The notes under the pieces are model-generated. The model had not been told where the DNA came from, ran no database searches, and saw only the letters and a list, made by a program, of their open reading frames with translations. A DNA stretch of 64,000 nucleotides from Grimontia hollisae CIP 101886 (GTDB taxonomy: Bacteria; Pseudomonadota; Gammaproteobacteria; Enterobacterales; Vibrionaceae). Positions within the stretch are counted from its first letter, which is position 1, and every line of letters starts with the position of its first letter. The translations under genes and the position numbers were made by a program. Positions 1 to 8,458 of this stretch are shown here, one piece after another. The stretch covers positions 682,001 through 746,000 of the forward strand of contig NZ_ADAQ01000011.1 in assembly GCF_000176515.1 (NCBI RefSeq), in the 5' to 3' direction.

Positions 1-159
1 CTTGAAAGCACACCGGCGATTTTCATGACAGCAAAAGTGCAATCCTCTGAAATGGCGGAATACTATGACTGCGGTGCCATCGGCGTAATCAGCAAGCCGT
101 TTGATCCTATGTCACTGGCAGAAGACATTAGAAACCTCATGGCAGGGCACAGTGTATGA
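1..159 (+). CDS. C-terminal end of a CheY-like response regulator (5' partial)
   Basis: The open frame runs in from before the window and ends in TGA at 157-159. The 52 visible residues look like the end of a receiver domain: a beta strand ending in FMTAK, then the conserved lysine-proline pair in ISKPFDP and a final amphipathic helix (PMSLAEDIRNLM). Nothing follows the receiver, so it is either a single-domain CheY-like protein or a protein with its receiver last. The stop overlaps the ATG of the next gene (ATGA), so the two are translationally coupled and probably form one phosphorelay with the Hpt-REC-REC-GGDEF protein downstream. The N-terminal part and phospho-acceptor aspartate lie outside the window. 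Confidence 0.75.
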   Translation, partial: LESTPAIFMTAKVQSSEMAEYYDCGAIGVISKPFDPMSLAEDIRNLMAGHSV

Positions 160-1829
160 GACCATCCCAGATAAAAAAGTTTCAGAACCAGCAAGCCAAG
201 TTTGCCCGGGGAGTGACCAAACGGACCGATCGGATCAAAACTTTATGGCAAAAAATCCAATACCCTGACGATCCCCACAGTAATGCACTTGAAGCGCTGT
301 TGATAGAAACCCACAAGCTGGCTGGCACCGCCGCCACCCTTGGGTTTGTCGACCTTGGCGAATGTAGCCGTGATATTGAAGTCTTGCTGAAACCGCATAT
401 CGAAGACAACGGTTTACCTATTCATCCAAAGAAAGCCAGCCATATCACCCGACTGGTTAACAGTATGGATGACATTGCGAAAATCGAACCTAACTACCCG
501 GAAAATCTCACCTATGGCGAAGTCAACCTGATCCATGAGCAAGAACGCGCCAGGCAACGTATCTATGTGGTCGCCGAAACCCCTGCCAATGCCAGGGAAA
601 TGGCAGAGCAACTGCAATATATCGATTACGACGTACTGCTTCTGGACAGCGCCGAGGCGCTCAAAGAGGCACTCGACCAGGTACTGCCTTCCGTCCTGAT
701 TGTGGATTTGGACGACTTCACCCTGCTTGATGCCGTCACCAGGGTGTGGCGAAAAAGCAGCGGTATTCCGCTGGTGGTGTTGAGTGCCAATGATTGCTGG
801 GAATGTCGTCTCCAGGCAGCACGTGCAGGGGCATTTACCTTCTTCCAAAAGCCGGTGGAATACGATGACATACTGAGCATTCTCGACTCGCTTTGGGACA
901 CCCACAACGAGCAGTACCGGGTGCTGATTGTGGAGGATGACCACATACTGGCGGAACATTACGCAACAGTGCTGCAAGGCGCTGGTATAAAAACCAGCGT
1001 TGTCAGCCATCCGGAGCACCTGCTGAATGCGCTTAGTGAATTCCAACCCGATCTGGTGCTGATGGATTTGTACATGCCGACCTGCTCCGGAGTGGAAGCA
1101 GCAAGTGTGATACGCCAGCATGCCGTACACACCAATGTGCCTATTGTGTACCTTTCCGGCGAAACAGATCTGAAACTACAGATGAAAGCCTTACAGGTCG
1201 GGGCTGATGACTTCCTCACCAAGCCCATCAATGACCTCCACCTGGCCCAGGCTGTCTCTATCCGGGTACGCCGGTTCCGTGCATTAAGTGCAATGATGGA
1301 CAGGGACAGCCTGACCGGATTATTGAATCACTCCAACCTGAAAATGGCGCTTGAACGGGAACTGTCCCGTGCGTGCCGGCATAAAAAACCGATAAGCTTT
1401 GTGATGATTGATATTGACCACTTTAAATCAATCAATGACCAGTACGGCCACCCGGTTGGTGACAAAGTGATTAAAGGGGTAGCCCGTCTGCTCAACTACC
1501 GTTTCCGAAAAACCGATACCAGTGCCCGCTACGGCGGTGAAGAATTTGCTCTGATCTTGCCTGACACTCCAGCAGACATCGCCCTGCGCCTGATTGATGA
1601 ATTCCGTAACACCTTCTCAAAAACACCGTTTTCCAATGGCCCAGAAACATTCTACGCCACACTCAGCGCCGGGATAGCCACTTTTCCGGAGTTTGACACC
1701 GTCGAGGCACTGATAGAGGCTGCAGATTCCTCCCTATATCTGGCGAAAAAACAGGGCCGGAACCGTGTCGTCACCCATGTTGAGCTGACGTGTCTCCAAG
1801 AAGGCTTAGATAGCAACCAGACCCAATAG
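156..1829 (+). CDS. Hpt-REC-REC-GGDEF diguanylate cyclase
   Basis: 557 residues, probably a cytosolic phosphorelay-controlled diguanylate cyclase. Residues ~40-110 look like an Hpt domain with the phospho-histidine H53 in HKLAGTAATLGF. Receiver 1 (~135-245) keeps D184 and K232 but lacks the acidic pair after its first strand (it reads VVAET), so it may be a pseudo-receiver. Receiver 2 (~255-370) is complete: E260-D261-D262, D304 in LMDLYMP and K356 in LTKP. The GGDEF domain (~382-545) has DSLTGLLN, DIDHFK and an intact GGEEF at 460-464. RKTD at 451-454, five residues upstream, fits the RxxD product-inhibition I-site. The start overlaps the preceding response-regulator gene by 4 bp. Activity is inferred from motifs; the upstream kinase is not in the window. 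Confidence 0.88.
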   Translation: MRPSQIKKFQNQQAKFARGVTKRTDRIKTLWQKIQYPDDPHSNALEALLIETHKLAGTAATLGFVDLGECSRDIEVLLKPHIEDNGLPIHPKKASHITRLVNSMDDIAKIEPNYPENLTYGEVNLIHEQERARQRIYVVAETPANAREMAEQLQYIDYDVLLLDSAEALKEALDQVLPSVLIVDLDDFTLLDAVTRVWRKSSGIPLVVLSANDCWECRLQAARAGAFTFFQKPVEYDDILSILDSLWDTHNEQYRVLIVEDDHILAEHYATVLQGAGIKTSVVSHPEHLLNALSEFQPDLVLMDLYMPTCSGVEAASVIRQHAVHTNVPIVYLSGETDLKLQMKALQVGADDFLTKPINDLHLAQAVSIRVRRFRALSAMMDRDSLTGLLNHSNLKMALERELSRACRHKKPISFVMIDIDHFKSINDQYGHPVGDKVIKGVARLLNYRFRKTDTSARYGGEEFALILPDTPADIALRLIDEFRNTFSKTPFSNGPETFYATLSAGIATFPEFDTVEALIEAADSSLYLAKKQGRNRVVTHVELTCLQEGLDSNQTQ

Positions 1830-1999
1830 CGCAAAAATGAAAAACGAACTTCTCTGATGGGGAATGGGCTCCGCATTCACTGCGCATGTCGGCAATATCG
1901 CTGTCAAAATCACCAACACTACGGACGAAAGTGCCCGTTTTGTTTTCCGTTCCTGTATCTGTGTTAAGCTGCCCAATATATCCAAACGCAGGTACATCC

Positions 2000-2860
2000 G
2001 TGCTAAGTTTTATTGAATCACACGAAGCTGTTTTCAGGCTGTTAACCTTTCTTATCCTTTTTGGTGTGATGGCAGGTGCCGAATGGTGGTTTCCCAAACG
2101 TATCCTGACGGTCAGTAAGGCAAAGCGCTGGTTGAATAACCTTGCACTGACGATGCTAAATACCGCCGCCGTCCGCCTCATTTTCCCAGTGGCGGCAGCC
2201 AGTTTTGCTGCCTGGTGCACACACCAGGACATTGGCCTTTTTAATCGGATTTCACTCCCTCTCTGGCTGTCAGCCATCCTCAGTGTGGTATTGCTGGATG
2301 GCCTGATCTGGTTCCAGCACAAACTGTTCCATACTGTTCCGGTATTGTGGCGGCTTCACGCCGTTCATCACGCCGATCGCGATCTGGATGTGACCTCCGG
2401 CGCCCGTTTCCACCCGCTCGAAATCCTGCTTTCCATGGTCATCAAATTTGCTGCCATCGCAATACTGGGGGTGCCAGCGGTGGCGGTGATCCTGTTTGAA
2501 GTCATTTTAAGCGGCATGGCGCTATTCAACCACGCCAATGTCGCCCTGCCCCTTTCTGTTGATCGCTGGCTGAGGAAAGTAGTTGTGACGCCTGACATGC
2601 ACCGGGTGCACCACTCTATCCATCGTTACGAGAGCGATTCCAACTTCGGCTTTAATCTTGCTGTCTGGGACAGGTTGTTTAACACTTACCGCGCACAGCC
2701 CAAAGACGGCCACGACGGCATGACCATTGGCATAAAAAGCCAGCGGGAAGAAAAACATGTGGTGTGGCTGACAGGTTTGCTAGTGCTGCCTTTTCGGCTA
2801 TTCAGCCATTCCCCGAAAAACGGACAACACGCAAAATCAGGACAACAATCCCATGACTAA
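2000..2860 (+). CDS. Fatty acid hydroxylase / sterol desaturase family membrane protein
   Basis: An integral membrane di-iron protein of the fatty acid hydroxylase superfamily. The family histidine clusters are visible in order: HKLFH, HAVHH, FNHANV and HRVHH plus a following HRY. Several hydrophobic segments precede and separate them. The frame opens at ATG 1886, but the first 38 codons do not look like family sequence. The GTG at 2000 gives a protein starting LSFIESHEAVFRLL, the usual N-terminus length (286 residues); the ribosome binding site there is weak, so the start is uncertain. The gene overlaps yjjX by 8 bp. The substrate cannot be read from sequence; bacterial members act on lipids or small hydrophobic metabolites. 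Confidence 0.8.
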   Translation: MLSFIESHEAVFRLLTFLILFGVMAGAEWWFPKRILTVSKAKRWLNNLALTMLNTAAVRLIFPVAAASFAAWCTHQDIGLFNRISLPLWLSAILSVVLLDGLIWFQHKLFHTVPVLWRLHAVHHADRDLDVTSGARFHPLEILLSMVIKFAAIAILGVPAVAVILFEVILSGMALFNHANVALPLSVDRWLRKVVVTPDMHRVHHSIHRYESDSNFGFNLAVWDRLFNTYRAQPKDGHDGMTIGIKSQREEKHVVWLTGLLVLPFRLFSHSPKNGQHAKSGQQSHD

Positions 2861-3380
2861 AGTGATCGTCACGTCATTGAATCCGGCCAAAATCGCCGCC
2901 GTTGAAGCTGCTTTCAAAGACGTGTTTCCCAACAATGACATGACCTTCGAAGGCGTGTCAGTACCCAGCGGTGTTGCCGACCAGCCCATGACCAGCGAAG
3001 AGACGCTGGCAGGCGCACGTAACCGTGTTCATAACGCCAAACAGGTCATAGACGGCAACTTCTATGTCGGTGTCGAAGCAGGTTTAGACGCCCCTTACAC
3101 GTTTGCCTGGGTGGTGGTGGAATCAGCCAACCGGGTGGGTGAGTCACGTTCAGCGTCAGTTCCCCTGCCACCGGCCGCCCTGAAAATGCTGGAAGAAGGA
3201 AAAGAGCTTGGCGATGTGATGGATGAAATGTTCAATGAACAGAACGTAAAACAGAAAGGCGGGGCTATTGGCATGTTAACCGGTCACCTGCTGACCCGAA
3301 GTTCAGTCTACCATCAGGCGCTGATCCTGGCCTTGATTCCCTTTATGAATCCGGGGTTGTTTCCAACGGAAGAGCACTAA
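2853..3380 (+). CDS. yjjX: Inosine/xanthosine triphosphatase YjjX
   Basis: 175 residues, the usual length for YjjX, a house-cleaning NTPase that hydrolyses ITP and XTP to keep deaminated purines out of nucleic acids. The N-terminus MTKVIVTSLNPAKIAAVEAA carries the family's Asn-Pro-Ala-Lys nucleotide-binding strand-loop, followed by VPSGVADQPMTSEETLAGA and the FYVGVEAGLD strand. Translation is coupled to the hydroxylase gene upstream through an 8-bp overlap. Downstream, on the opposite strand, lie trpR and slt, the same slt-trpR-yjjX neighbourhood as in E. coli. Function is assigned by family. Confidence 0.93.
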   Translation: MTKVIVTSLNPAKIAAVEAAFKDVFPNNDMTFEGVSVPSGVADQPMTSEETLAGARNRVHNAKQVIDGNFYVGVEAGLDAPYTFAWVVVESANRVGESRSASVPLPPAALKMLEEGKELGDVMDEMFNEQNVKQKGGAIGMLTGHLLTRSSVYHQALILALIPFMNPGLFPTEEH

Positions 3381-3391
3381 TAGACCTCAAG

Positions 3392-3419
3392 GGTCCTGGG
3401 TCCTGGGTCCTGGGTCCTG
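3392..3419. repeat. Four tandem copies of heptamer GGTCCTG
   Basis: Units at 3392-3398, 3399-3405, 3406-3412 and 3413-3419 are identical. The array starts 12 bp after the yjjX stop codon and is non-coding. A related sequence, CCTAGGACC, occurs inverted at about 3480-3488, and a near-identical array (GGTCCTA) lies at 15235-15270. Confidence 0.9.
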
Positions 3420-3431
3420 CAGACGACATTG

Positions 3432-3473
3432 AATAAAAAAGCGACACTGCTAATAGACAGTTGCCGCATTTTT
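3432..3473. terminator. Probable bidirectional terminator between yjjX and trpR
   Basis: A run of A, then GCG-A-CACTG, a short loop, and CAGT-T-GCCGC followed by ATTTTTC. The stem is imperfect but flanked by A and T runs on the correct sides for both converging genes. Confidence 0.45.
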
Positions 3474-3519
3474 CTTTTCCCTAGGACCTGCTTTTCCTAG
3501 GGCCTTCTCTTCCTGCACT

Positions 3520-3813
3520 TTACTTGTCCAACAGCTTCTGCAACCATTGCTTTTGCGCATCATCCAGTTGTTTCAGCTCGTTCGACCCGCGTGTGATAGT
3601 GGCGATGCCCACACCCAGCATCTGGCTGAGTTGGCGTTGGCTCATGTCCCCTTTCAGTAACTCATTAACGATGTTTACCCGTGCGATCAACGCATTACGT
3701 TCGTCTTGGGTCAGCAGCATTTTCAGCAATTCAGCTTCGCGCCCGGTTTCACTTGCTCTGTGGATCAAATCCAGCACGTCTTGCCAGTTCGAATACTCCG
3801 GCGTTGCTTTCAT
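3520..3813 (-). CDS. trpR: Trp operon repressor TrpR
   Basis: 97 residues. TrpR is the tryptophan-dependent dimeric repressor of tryptophan biosynthesis and uptake genes. The helix-turn-helix is visible at ~57-81 (MSQRQLSQMLGVGIATITRG), preceded by the characteristic LLTQDERNALIARVNIVNEL helix. The frame extends to 3852, but ATG 3813 gives the family N-terminus and has a good AGGTGA ribosome binding site 5-10 bases upstream, so it was chosen. It lies 76 bp downstream of slt in the same orientation, as in E. coli. TATAAT on the minus strand at 3856-3851, inside the slt-trpR gap, could be a separate promoter. A Trp operator could not be identified with confidence. Confidence 0.95.
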   Translation of the reverse strand: MKATPEYSNWQDVLDLIHRASETGREAELLKMLLTQDERNALIARVNIVNELLKGDMSQRQLSQMLGVGIATITRGSNELKQLDDAQKQWLQKLLDK

Positions 3814-3850
3814 GGTCACCTCATGGGGATCAGGTTTACTCAACCTGCGC

Positions 3851-3856
3851 ATTATA
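3851..3856 (-). promoter_or_regulatory. Candidate -10 box for trpR
   Basis: The minus strand reads TATAAT, a perfect -10 hexamer, about 40 bases upstream of the trpR start codon. The -35 region at the expected spacing (CTAAGA) is poor, so the promoter would be weak or regulated. Confidence 0.4.
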
Positions 3857-3889
3857 CCCCATCTACGTCAGAGTCTTAGCTTTCGTGTG

Positions 3890-5830
3890 CTAATAGCGAC
3901 GGTTGGCCTCACTTTCTGTCAGAAACTGCAATGGCAACCCTAGCAGCTTCCGGTAGTAAATGTCATACATCAACACATTCTGGACGTAACCACGGGTCTC
4001 CCGGAAGGGAATCGCTTCAATAAACGCAATGGCATCGAGATTACCGCCAGATTCTTCCAACCAGCGCCTGACGCGGTGTGGGCCAGCATTGTACCCAGCA
4101 AATGCCAGGATACGGTTCTGGTCAAACTCATCTAGCAGCATACGCAAATAACCACTGCCGAGGCGGATGTTGACCCCTGGATCGTGCAGGGTCGGTATCC
4201 CCAAGTAGCGAACACCCAGTTTTTGGGACGTTTCTTGGGCGGTAGCCGGCATCAGTTGCATCAGGCCACGGGCCCCCACCGGAGACACTGCACCAGTGTA
4301 AAAGGCACTTTCCTGACGAGAGAGAGCCAGCAATGTCGTCAGGGGCAACTCACGCTCTTTGCTGAAAAACTCAAACCACCAACGGTGTGCAACGGGGAAG
4401 CGATACTCCAGGTGCTCCCAAAGCTTACCGGCAATCGTCGCCTGCACAGACAAGTGATACCACCGCTTATCAGACGCATAAGCCGCAAGATTTGCTTTCT
4501 GTGCCAGATTGGCACGCTGGAGCATGTAATGCCATTCCCGTTTAGCGGCAGTCAGCTTGTCCTGCTTTAACAGTTCACCGACGCGCATCAGGGCATCATT
4601 AAATGGCGCAAGGACATCAACATTCAAGGGCGTAGTTTGATAGGGAATATCGATAGGCCGGTCCAGCTGTCTGGCAGCAGCAACGCTGTAAAAATTACGC
4701 GCCCCCAGCATAGATTCAAACAAAGCATTCGCTTGCGACGTTTTGCCTTGTGCTAATAACACTCGCCCTTGCCAGTAACGCCACTTCAGTTGAGCGCGTT
4801 GTTTCTCAGGCATCACCGCCATCCAGCGGCCGACTTCATCCCAGTCCGCTTCTACCAGACTCGCCCTTACCCGGCGTTCAAGCAGGGATGGGTTCACCGA
4901 CTGCTTAAGCTGCTTGTCCCGCCATGCAGCCAGTGTGTTGTCATCAGTGGACATCAAACGGCCGGCGAGATAATCCGCCATCTTCTGACGCTCATGGCTG
5001 TCGTAATGTTGCCCTTCCACCGTGCGCGTAAACTGCCTGACGGCTTCTTCGGGATCACTGTTGGCCAGGCGCTCAAAACTGATTTTGGTCAGATGGCGGT
5101 TGAACGCCGTCACTTTGCTTTTTTTGGAAAAGTCCGCCACGCCCTGTGGTTTGTCATACAGCGCGATCACATCTTTAGCCTGGCGCTTGGCGGATGCGCT
5201 GCCCAATGTCTTTTCAAGATAACGCATCAGGGTGCTATTTCGCTTCTCAAACGCCAGCAGCATGCGTTCCAGGATCAGGTTATCGGTCAGCTTGCCGTTA
5301 TCATCGAGGTATTCAAAGAGTTTGTCACATGCGCTGTCAACCGAAGAGCCTGACAGGTAGAGGGATTTTGCCCCGGAAAGCGCCAGCGCCTTATCTCCAG
5401 CCTGACTGTGGGCATAATAATAATGGCACTGATAACTTTCACCACGCGGTACATTCTGTTGGAAAGCCAACAACTGCGACCATTTCCCCTTTGATGCCAA
5501 CGCACTGATATACCGAGCCCTGACCGTGCTGGTAAAAGGCAAGTCTTGATATTTCGCCAAAAACGCATTCACCTCTTCGCTGCTGACATTGTTAATGTCA
5601 CGCATGAAATCGCGATAGTCGAGATACGGATAAAGCGGGTAATCAGTAACGTCGGACTTCAAACGGGAAAAGGTGGCTAAATCATTTCTTTCAATAGCGG
5701 CTATGGCTTTTTCATAACGGGTGCGCTGCTCATCAACCGAGAGCGCAGATGCCGGCGCAATGCTGCCAAGAAGCAACGCCACACCGATGGGCACTGAACG
5801 GTAAATTCTATCCACTGACTTTTTATACAC
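3890..5830 (-). CDS. slt: Soluble lytic murein transglycosylase Slt70
   Basis: 646 residues, matching Slt70, the periplasmic muramidase-like enzyme that cleaves peptidoglycan with formation of 1,6-anhydro ends. An N-terminal signal peptide (IGVALLLGSIAPASA) is followed by the long alpha-helical superhelical region. The C-terminal lysozyme-like domain has the SLT motif: LSRQESAFYTGAVSPVGARG with catalytic Glu at ~507, then LMQLMPATA and FAGYNAGP. The start codon is GTG at 5830 with a weak ribosome binding site; a few residues either way are possible. It is upstream of trpR in the same orientation and divergent from ettA. Confidence 0.93.
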   Translation of the reverse strand: MYKKSVDRIYRSVPIGVALLLGSIAPASALSVDEQRTRYEKAIAAIERNDLATFSRLKSDVTDYPLYPYLDYRDFMRDINNVSSEEVNAFLAKYQDLPFTSTVRARYISALASKGKWSQLLAFQQNVPRGESYQCHYYYAHSQAGDKALALSGAKSLYLSGSSVDSACDKLFEYLDDNGKLTDNLILERMLLAFEKRNSTLMRYLEKTLGSASAKRQAKDVIALYDKPQGVADFSKKSKVTAFNRHLTKISFERLANSDPEEAVRQFTRTVEGQHYDSHERQKMADYLAGRLMSTDDNTLAAWRDKQLKQSVNPSLLERRVRASLVEADWDEVGRWMAVMPEKQRAQLKWRYWQGRVLLAQGKTSQANALFESMLGARNFYSVAAARQLDRPIDIPYQTTPLNVDVLAPFNDALMRVGELLKQDKLTAAKREWHYMLQRANLAQKANLAAYASDKRWYHLSVQATIAGKLWEHLEYRFPVAHRWWFEFFSKERELPLTTLLALSRQESAFYTGAVSPVGARGLMQLMPATAQETSQKLGVRYLGIPTLHDPGVNIRLGSGYLRMLLDEFDQNRILAFAGYNAGPHRVRRWLEESGGNLDAIAFIEAIPFRETRGYVQNVLMYDIYYRKLLGLPLQFLTESEANRRY

Positions 5831-6186
5831 TTCTTCGTTATTGGTTTTTCTAAAAGGTCCTGATGACCTTTGCGGTTAGGGTAAAGCTTCTTATACCTAA
5901 TGTGCCTGATTCGACCGGAATTTAGGGGTATCCCCCGTCAAATAACCCATCCTTTTATGTTTCCTCCCTGAAGCACGGACAAAAAGTAACAATCCGGACA
6001 TTAGGTATAGGATATTGAAACACAGCTCTCTCCCTTTTGTTTATCTTCCTGGCAAATGGTTCCCAAAAACTATACTTCAACCACATCCAGTGAGTACTGA
6101 GGGCTTGCACTGTTACAATGCGCCAGCGAAGCAGGTAGAATAATGGGCTGATTATTTCCATTTAGTGACAAGAGAACGCGAGCAGA
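5831..6186. promoter_or_regulatory. Divergent slt/ettA control region with inverted repeats
   Basis: This 356-bp gap carries the promoters of slt and ettA. Two symmetrical elements stand out: a 7-bp palindrome AAAGGTC-N5-GACCTTT at 5853-5871, and TATACCTAATGT at 5892-5903 repeated in exact inverse as ACATTAGGTATA at 5998-6009. I could not assign convincing -35/-10 pairs, and no ORF or RNA gene was seen. Confidence 0.5.
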
Positions 6187-7854
6187 ATGGCTGAATACGT
6201 TTATACCATGTCGCGCGTTGGCAAAATTGTGCCACCGAAGCGTCAGATCCTGAAAAACATCTCCCTGTGTTTTTTCCCTGGAGCCAAAATCGGCGTATTG
6301 GGTCTGAACGGTGCAGGTAAATCCACCCTTCTTCGCATCATGGCGGGTATCGACACCGATATTGAAGGTGAAGCCCGCGCCCAACCGGGCATCAAAGTGG
6401 GTTACCTGCCTCAGGAACCGAAACTGGACGAAGAGAAAACCGTGCGTGAAACCGTCGAAGAAGCAGTGGCTGATGTGGTTGACGCCCTTGCGCGCCTTGA
6501 CGCCGTTTACGCCGCATACGCAGAGCCTGACGCAGACTTCGATGCGCTGGCAAAAGAGCAAGGTGAACTGGAAGCATTGATCCAGGCGAAAGATGGCCAC
6601 AACCTTGATAATGCGCTGGAGCGCGCCGCCGATGCACTGCGTCTGCCAGAATGGGATGCAAAAATCAAACACCTGTCCGGTGGTGAGCGCCGCCGTGTCG
6701 CTATCTGCCGCCTGTTGCTTGAAAAACCTGACATGCTGTTGCTGGACGAACCGACCAACCACCTGGATGCCGAATCCGTGGGCTGGCTGGAGCGCTTCCT
6801 GGTCGATTACAGCGGTACCGTGGTTGCCATTACGCACGACCGTTACTTCCTGGATAACGCCGCTGGCTGGATCCTGGAACTTGACCGTGGTGAAGGTATT
6901 CCATGGGAAGGCAACTACACTTCCTGGCTGGAACAAAAAGAAGCGCGCCTGAAACAAGAAGCGGCGTCTGAAAGAGCCCGCCAGAAAACCATTGAGAAAG
7001 AGCTGGAATGGGTTCGTCAGAATCCCAAAGGCCGTCAGGCAAAATCAAAAGCCCGCCTGGCGCGCTTCGAAGAGCTGAACACCACGGAATACCAACGCCG
7101 TAACGAAACCAACGAGCTGTTCATTCCGCCAGGCAACCGTCTGGGTGACAAGGTAATCGAAGTGAAAAACCTGACCAAGTCATTCGGTGATCGTGTACTG
7201 ATTGATGACCTGTCATTCAGTGTGCCAAAAGGCGCGATTGTCGGCATCATCGGTGCTAACGGTGCCGGTAAATCTACCCTGTTCAAGATGCTGAGCGGCA
7301 CTGAACAGCCTGACAGCGGTACCATCGAGCTGGGTGAAACCGTTCAGCTGGCCTCCGTTGATCAGTTCCGCGACAATATGGATGACAACAACACTGTGTA
7401 TCAGGAAATCTCTGAAGGTGCCGACATCATCCGCATCAACAATTTTGAGATCCCTGCCCGTGCATACTGCTCACGCTTTAACTTCAAAGGCAGTGACCAG
7501 CAAAAACGTATCGGCGAGCTGTCCGGTGGTGAGCGCAACCGTGTCCACTTGGCGAAGCTGCTTAAAGCAGGCGGTAACGTACTGCTTCTTGACGAACCAA
7601 CCAATGACCTGGACGTAGAAACCCTGCGTGCACTGGAAGAAGCGCTGCTTGAATTCCCTGGCTGTGCCATGGTTATCTCGCACGACCGTTGGTTCCTTGA
7701 CCGTATCGCAACTCACATTCTGGACTACCGTGACGAAGGTAAAGTGAACTTCTTCGAAGGTAACTACGCAGAATACAGTGAGTGGCTGAAACAAACCCTG
7801 GGCGCAGCGGCAGCTCAACCACACCGTATCAAGTACAAACGCGTGACCAAATAA
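6187..7854 (+). CDS. ettA: Energy-dependent translational throttle protein EttA
   Basis: 555 residues, an ABC-F ATPase with no membrane domain. EttA binds the ribosomal E site and gates the first elongation step according to ATP/ADP ratio. Two nucleotide-binding domains are visible: Walker A GLNGAGKST at 39-47 with signature LSGGERRR and LLLDEPTNHLD; and second Walker A GANGAGKST with LSGGERNR and LLLDEPTNDLD. The N-terminus MAEYVYTMSRVGK and the charged linker with basic residues between domains match EttA rather than Uup or YheS. It is divergent from slt, an arrangement also close in E. coli, and ends at a strong terminator. Confidence 0.95.
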   Translation: MAEYVYTMSRVGKIVPPKRQILKNISLCFFPGAKIGVLGLNGAGKSTLLRIMAGIDTDIEGEARAQPGIKVGYLPQEPKLDEEKTVRETVEEAVADVVDALARLDAVYAAYAEPDADFDALAKEQGELEALIQAKDGHNLDNALERAADALRLPEWDAKIKHLSGGERRRVAICRLLLEKPDMLLLDEPTNHLDAESVGWLERFLVDYSGTVVAITHDRYFLDNAAGWILELDRGEGIPWEGNYTSWLEQKEARLKQEAASERARQKTIEKELEWVRQNPKGRQAKSKARLARFEELNTTEYQRRNETNELFIPPGNRLGDKVIEVKNLTKSFGDRVLIDDLSFSVPKGAIVGIIGANGAGKSTLFKMLSGTEQPDSGTIELGETVQLASVDQFRDNMDDNNTVYQEISEGADIIRINNFEIPARAYCSRFNFKGSDQQKRIGELSGGERNRVHLAKLLKAGGNVLLLDEPTNDLDVETLRALEEALLEFPGCAMVISHDRWFLDRIATHILDYRDEGKVNFFEGNYAEYSEWLKQTLGAAAAQPHRIKYKRVTK

Positions 7855-7871
7855 TCACGGACTCCGGTTGA

Positions 7872-7901
7872 AGAAAGGGTCGGTTCACACGACCCTTTCT
7901 T
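7872..7901 (+). terminator. Intrinsic terminator of ettA
   Basis: An 11-bp perfect stem AGAAAGGGTCG / CGACCCTTTCT (7872-7882 and 7890-7900) with a 7-base loop, followed by TTACTT. It lies 17 bp after the ettA stop. Confidence 0.85.
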
Positions 7902-8043
7902 ACTTAAAAATCATCAACTTATAACTTTACCGCAAATAACTCACCGCTAAGACACGCAAAACATCACGGAGACGAAACGTCGAAGTAGAGATATATCGCC
8001 GACTCTCCTACACTTGGTGTAAATGGATTTAAGGATAAATGAG

Positions 8044-8415
8044 ATGGCAGAACGTCGTAGATATTCCCGCGTGGTGTACCGCACACCGGCCACTATCAGT
8101 CAGGGAAACCAAACATGGGAAAGTAACGTACTCGATCTTTCGCTGAAAGGGGCACTGCTTGCTATGCCAAAAGACTGGGAAGCGGGAAACGATCAAGACT
8201 ACGATGTGCGCTTTAGGCTGCATGAATCGGATATCGAGCTAGAGATGGATCTCAAGCTTGTTCAGGAGAGAGGTGAATACCTGAGTTTCCAGATAGACCA
8301 CATCGATATCGACAGTGCCAGCCACCTTAAACGTCTGGTTGAACTCAACGTCGGCAATGACACTTTGCTCCATCGTGAACTGGCGCAGCTGACAGACCTG
8401 AAAGATACCGTATAG
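8044..8415 (+). CDS. Single-domain PilZ c-di-GMP-binding protein
   Basis: 123 residues, essentially one PilZ domain, so probably a stand-alone c-di-GMP receptor. The binding signature is visible: the RxxxR-type stretch RRRYSR near the N-terminus and DLSLKG (D/NxSxxG) about 30 residues later. A helical tail (SHLKRLVELN) follows. The frame opens at 8023, but ATG 8044 has AGGA eight bases upstream and begins directly at the PilZ signature, so it was preferred. It precedes the M23 peptidase gene by 43 bp, probably in one transcript. The output partner is unknown. Confidence 0.85.
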   Translation: MAERRRYSRVVYRTPATISQGNQTWESNVLDLSLKGALLAMPKDWEAGNDQDYDVRFRLHESDIELEMDLKLVQERGEYLSFQIDHIDIDSASHLKRLVELNVGNDTLLHRELAQLTDLKDTV

Positions 8416-8458
8416 CCCGGCGAGCAAACAACGCGCATAGACATGAAGTAGTCGTACC

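Noticed and set aside
1886-1999. N-terminal 38 codons of the hydroxylase frame starting at ATG 1886
   Set aside because: They lack family resemblance and extend beyond the usual length; GTG 2000 fits better, although its ribosome binding site is weak.
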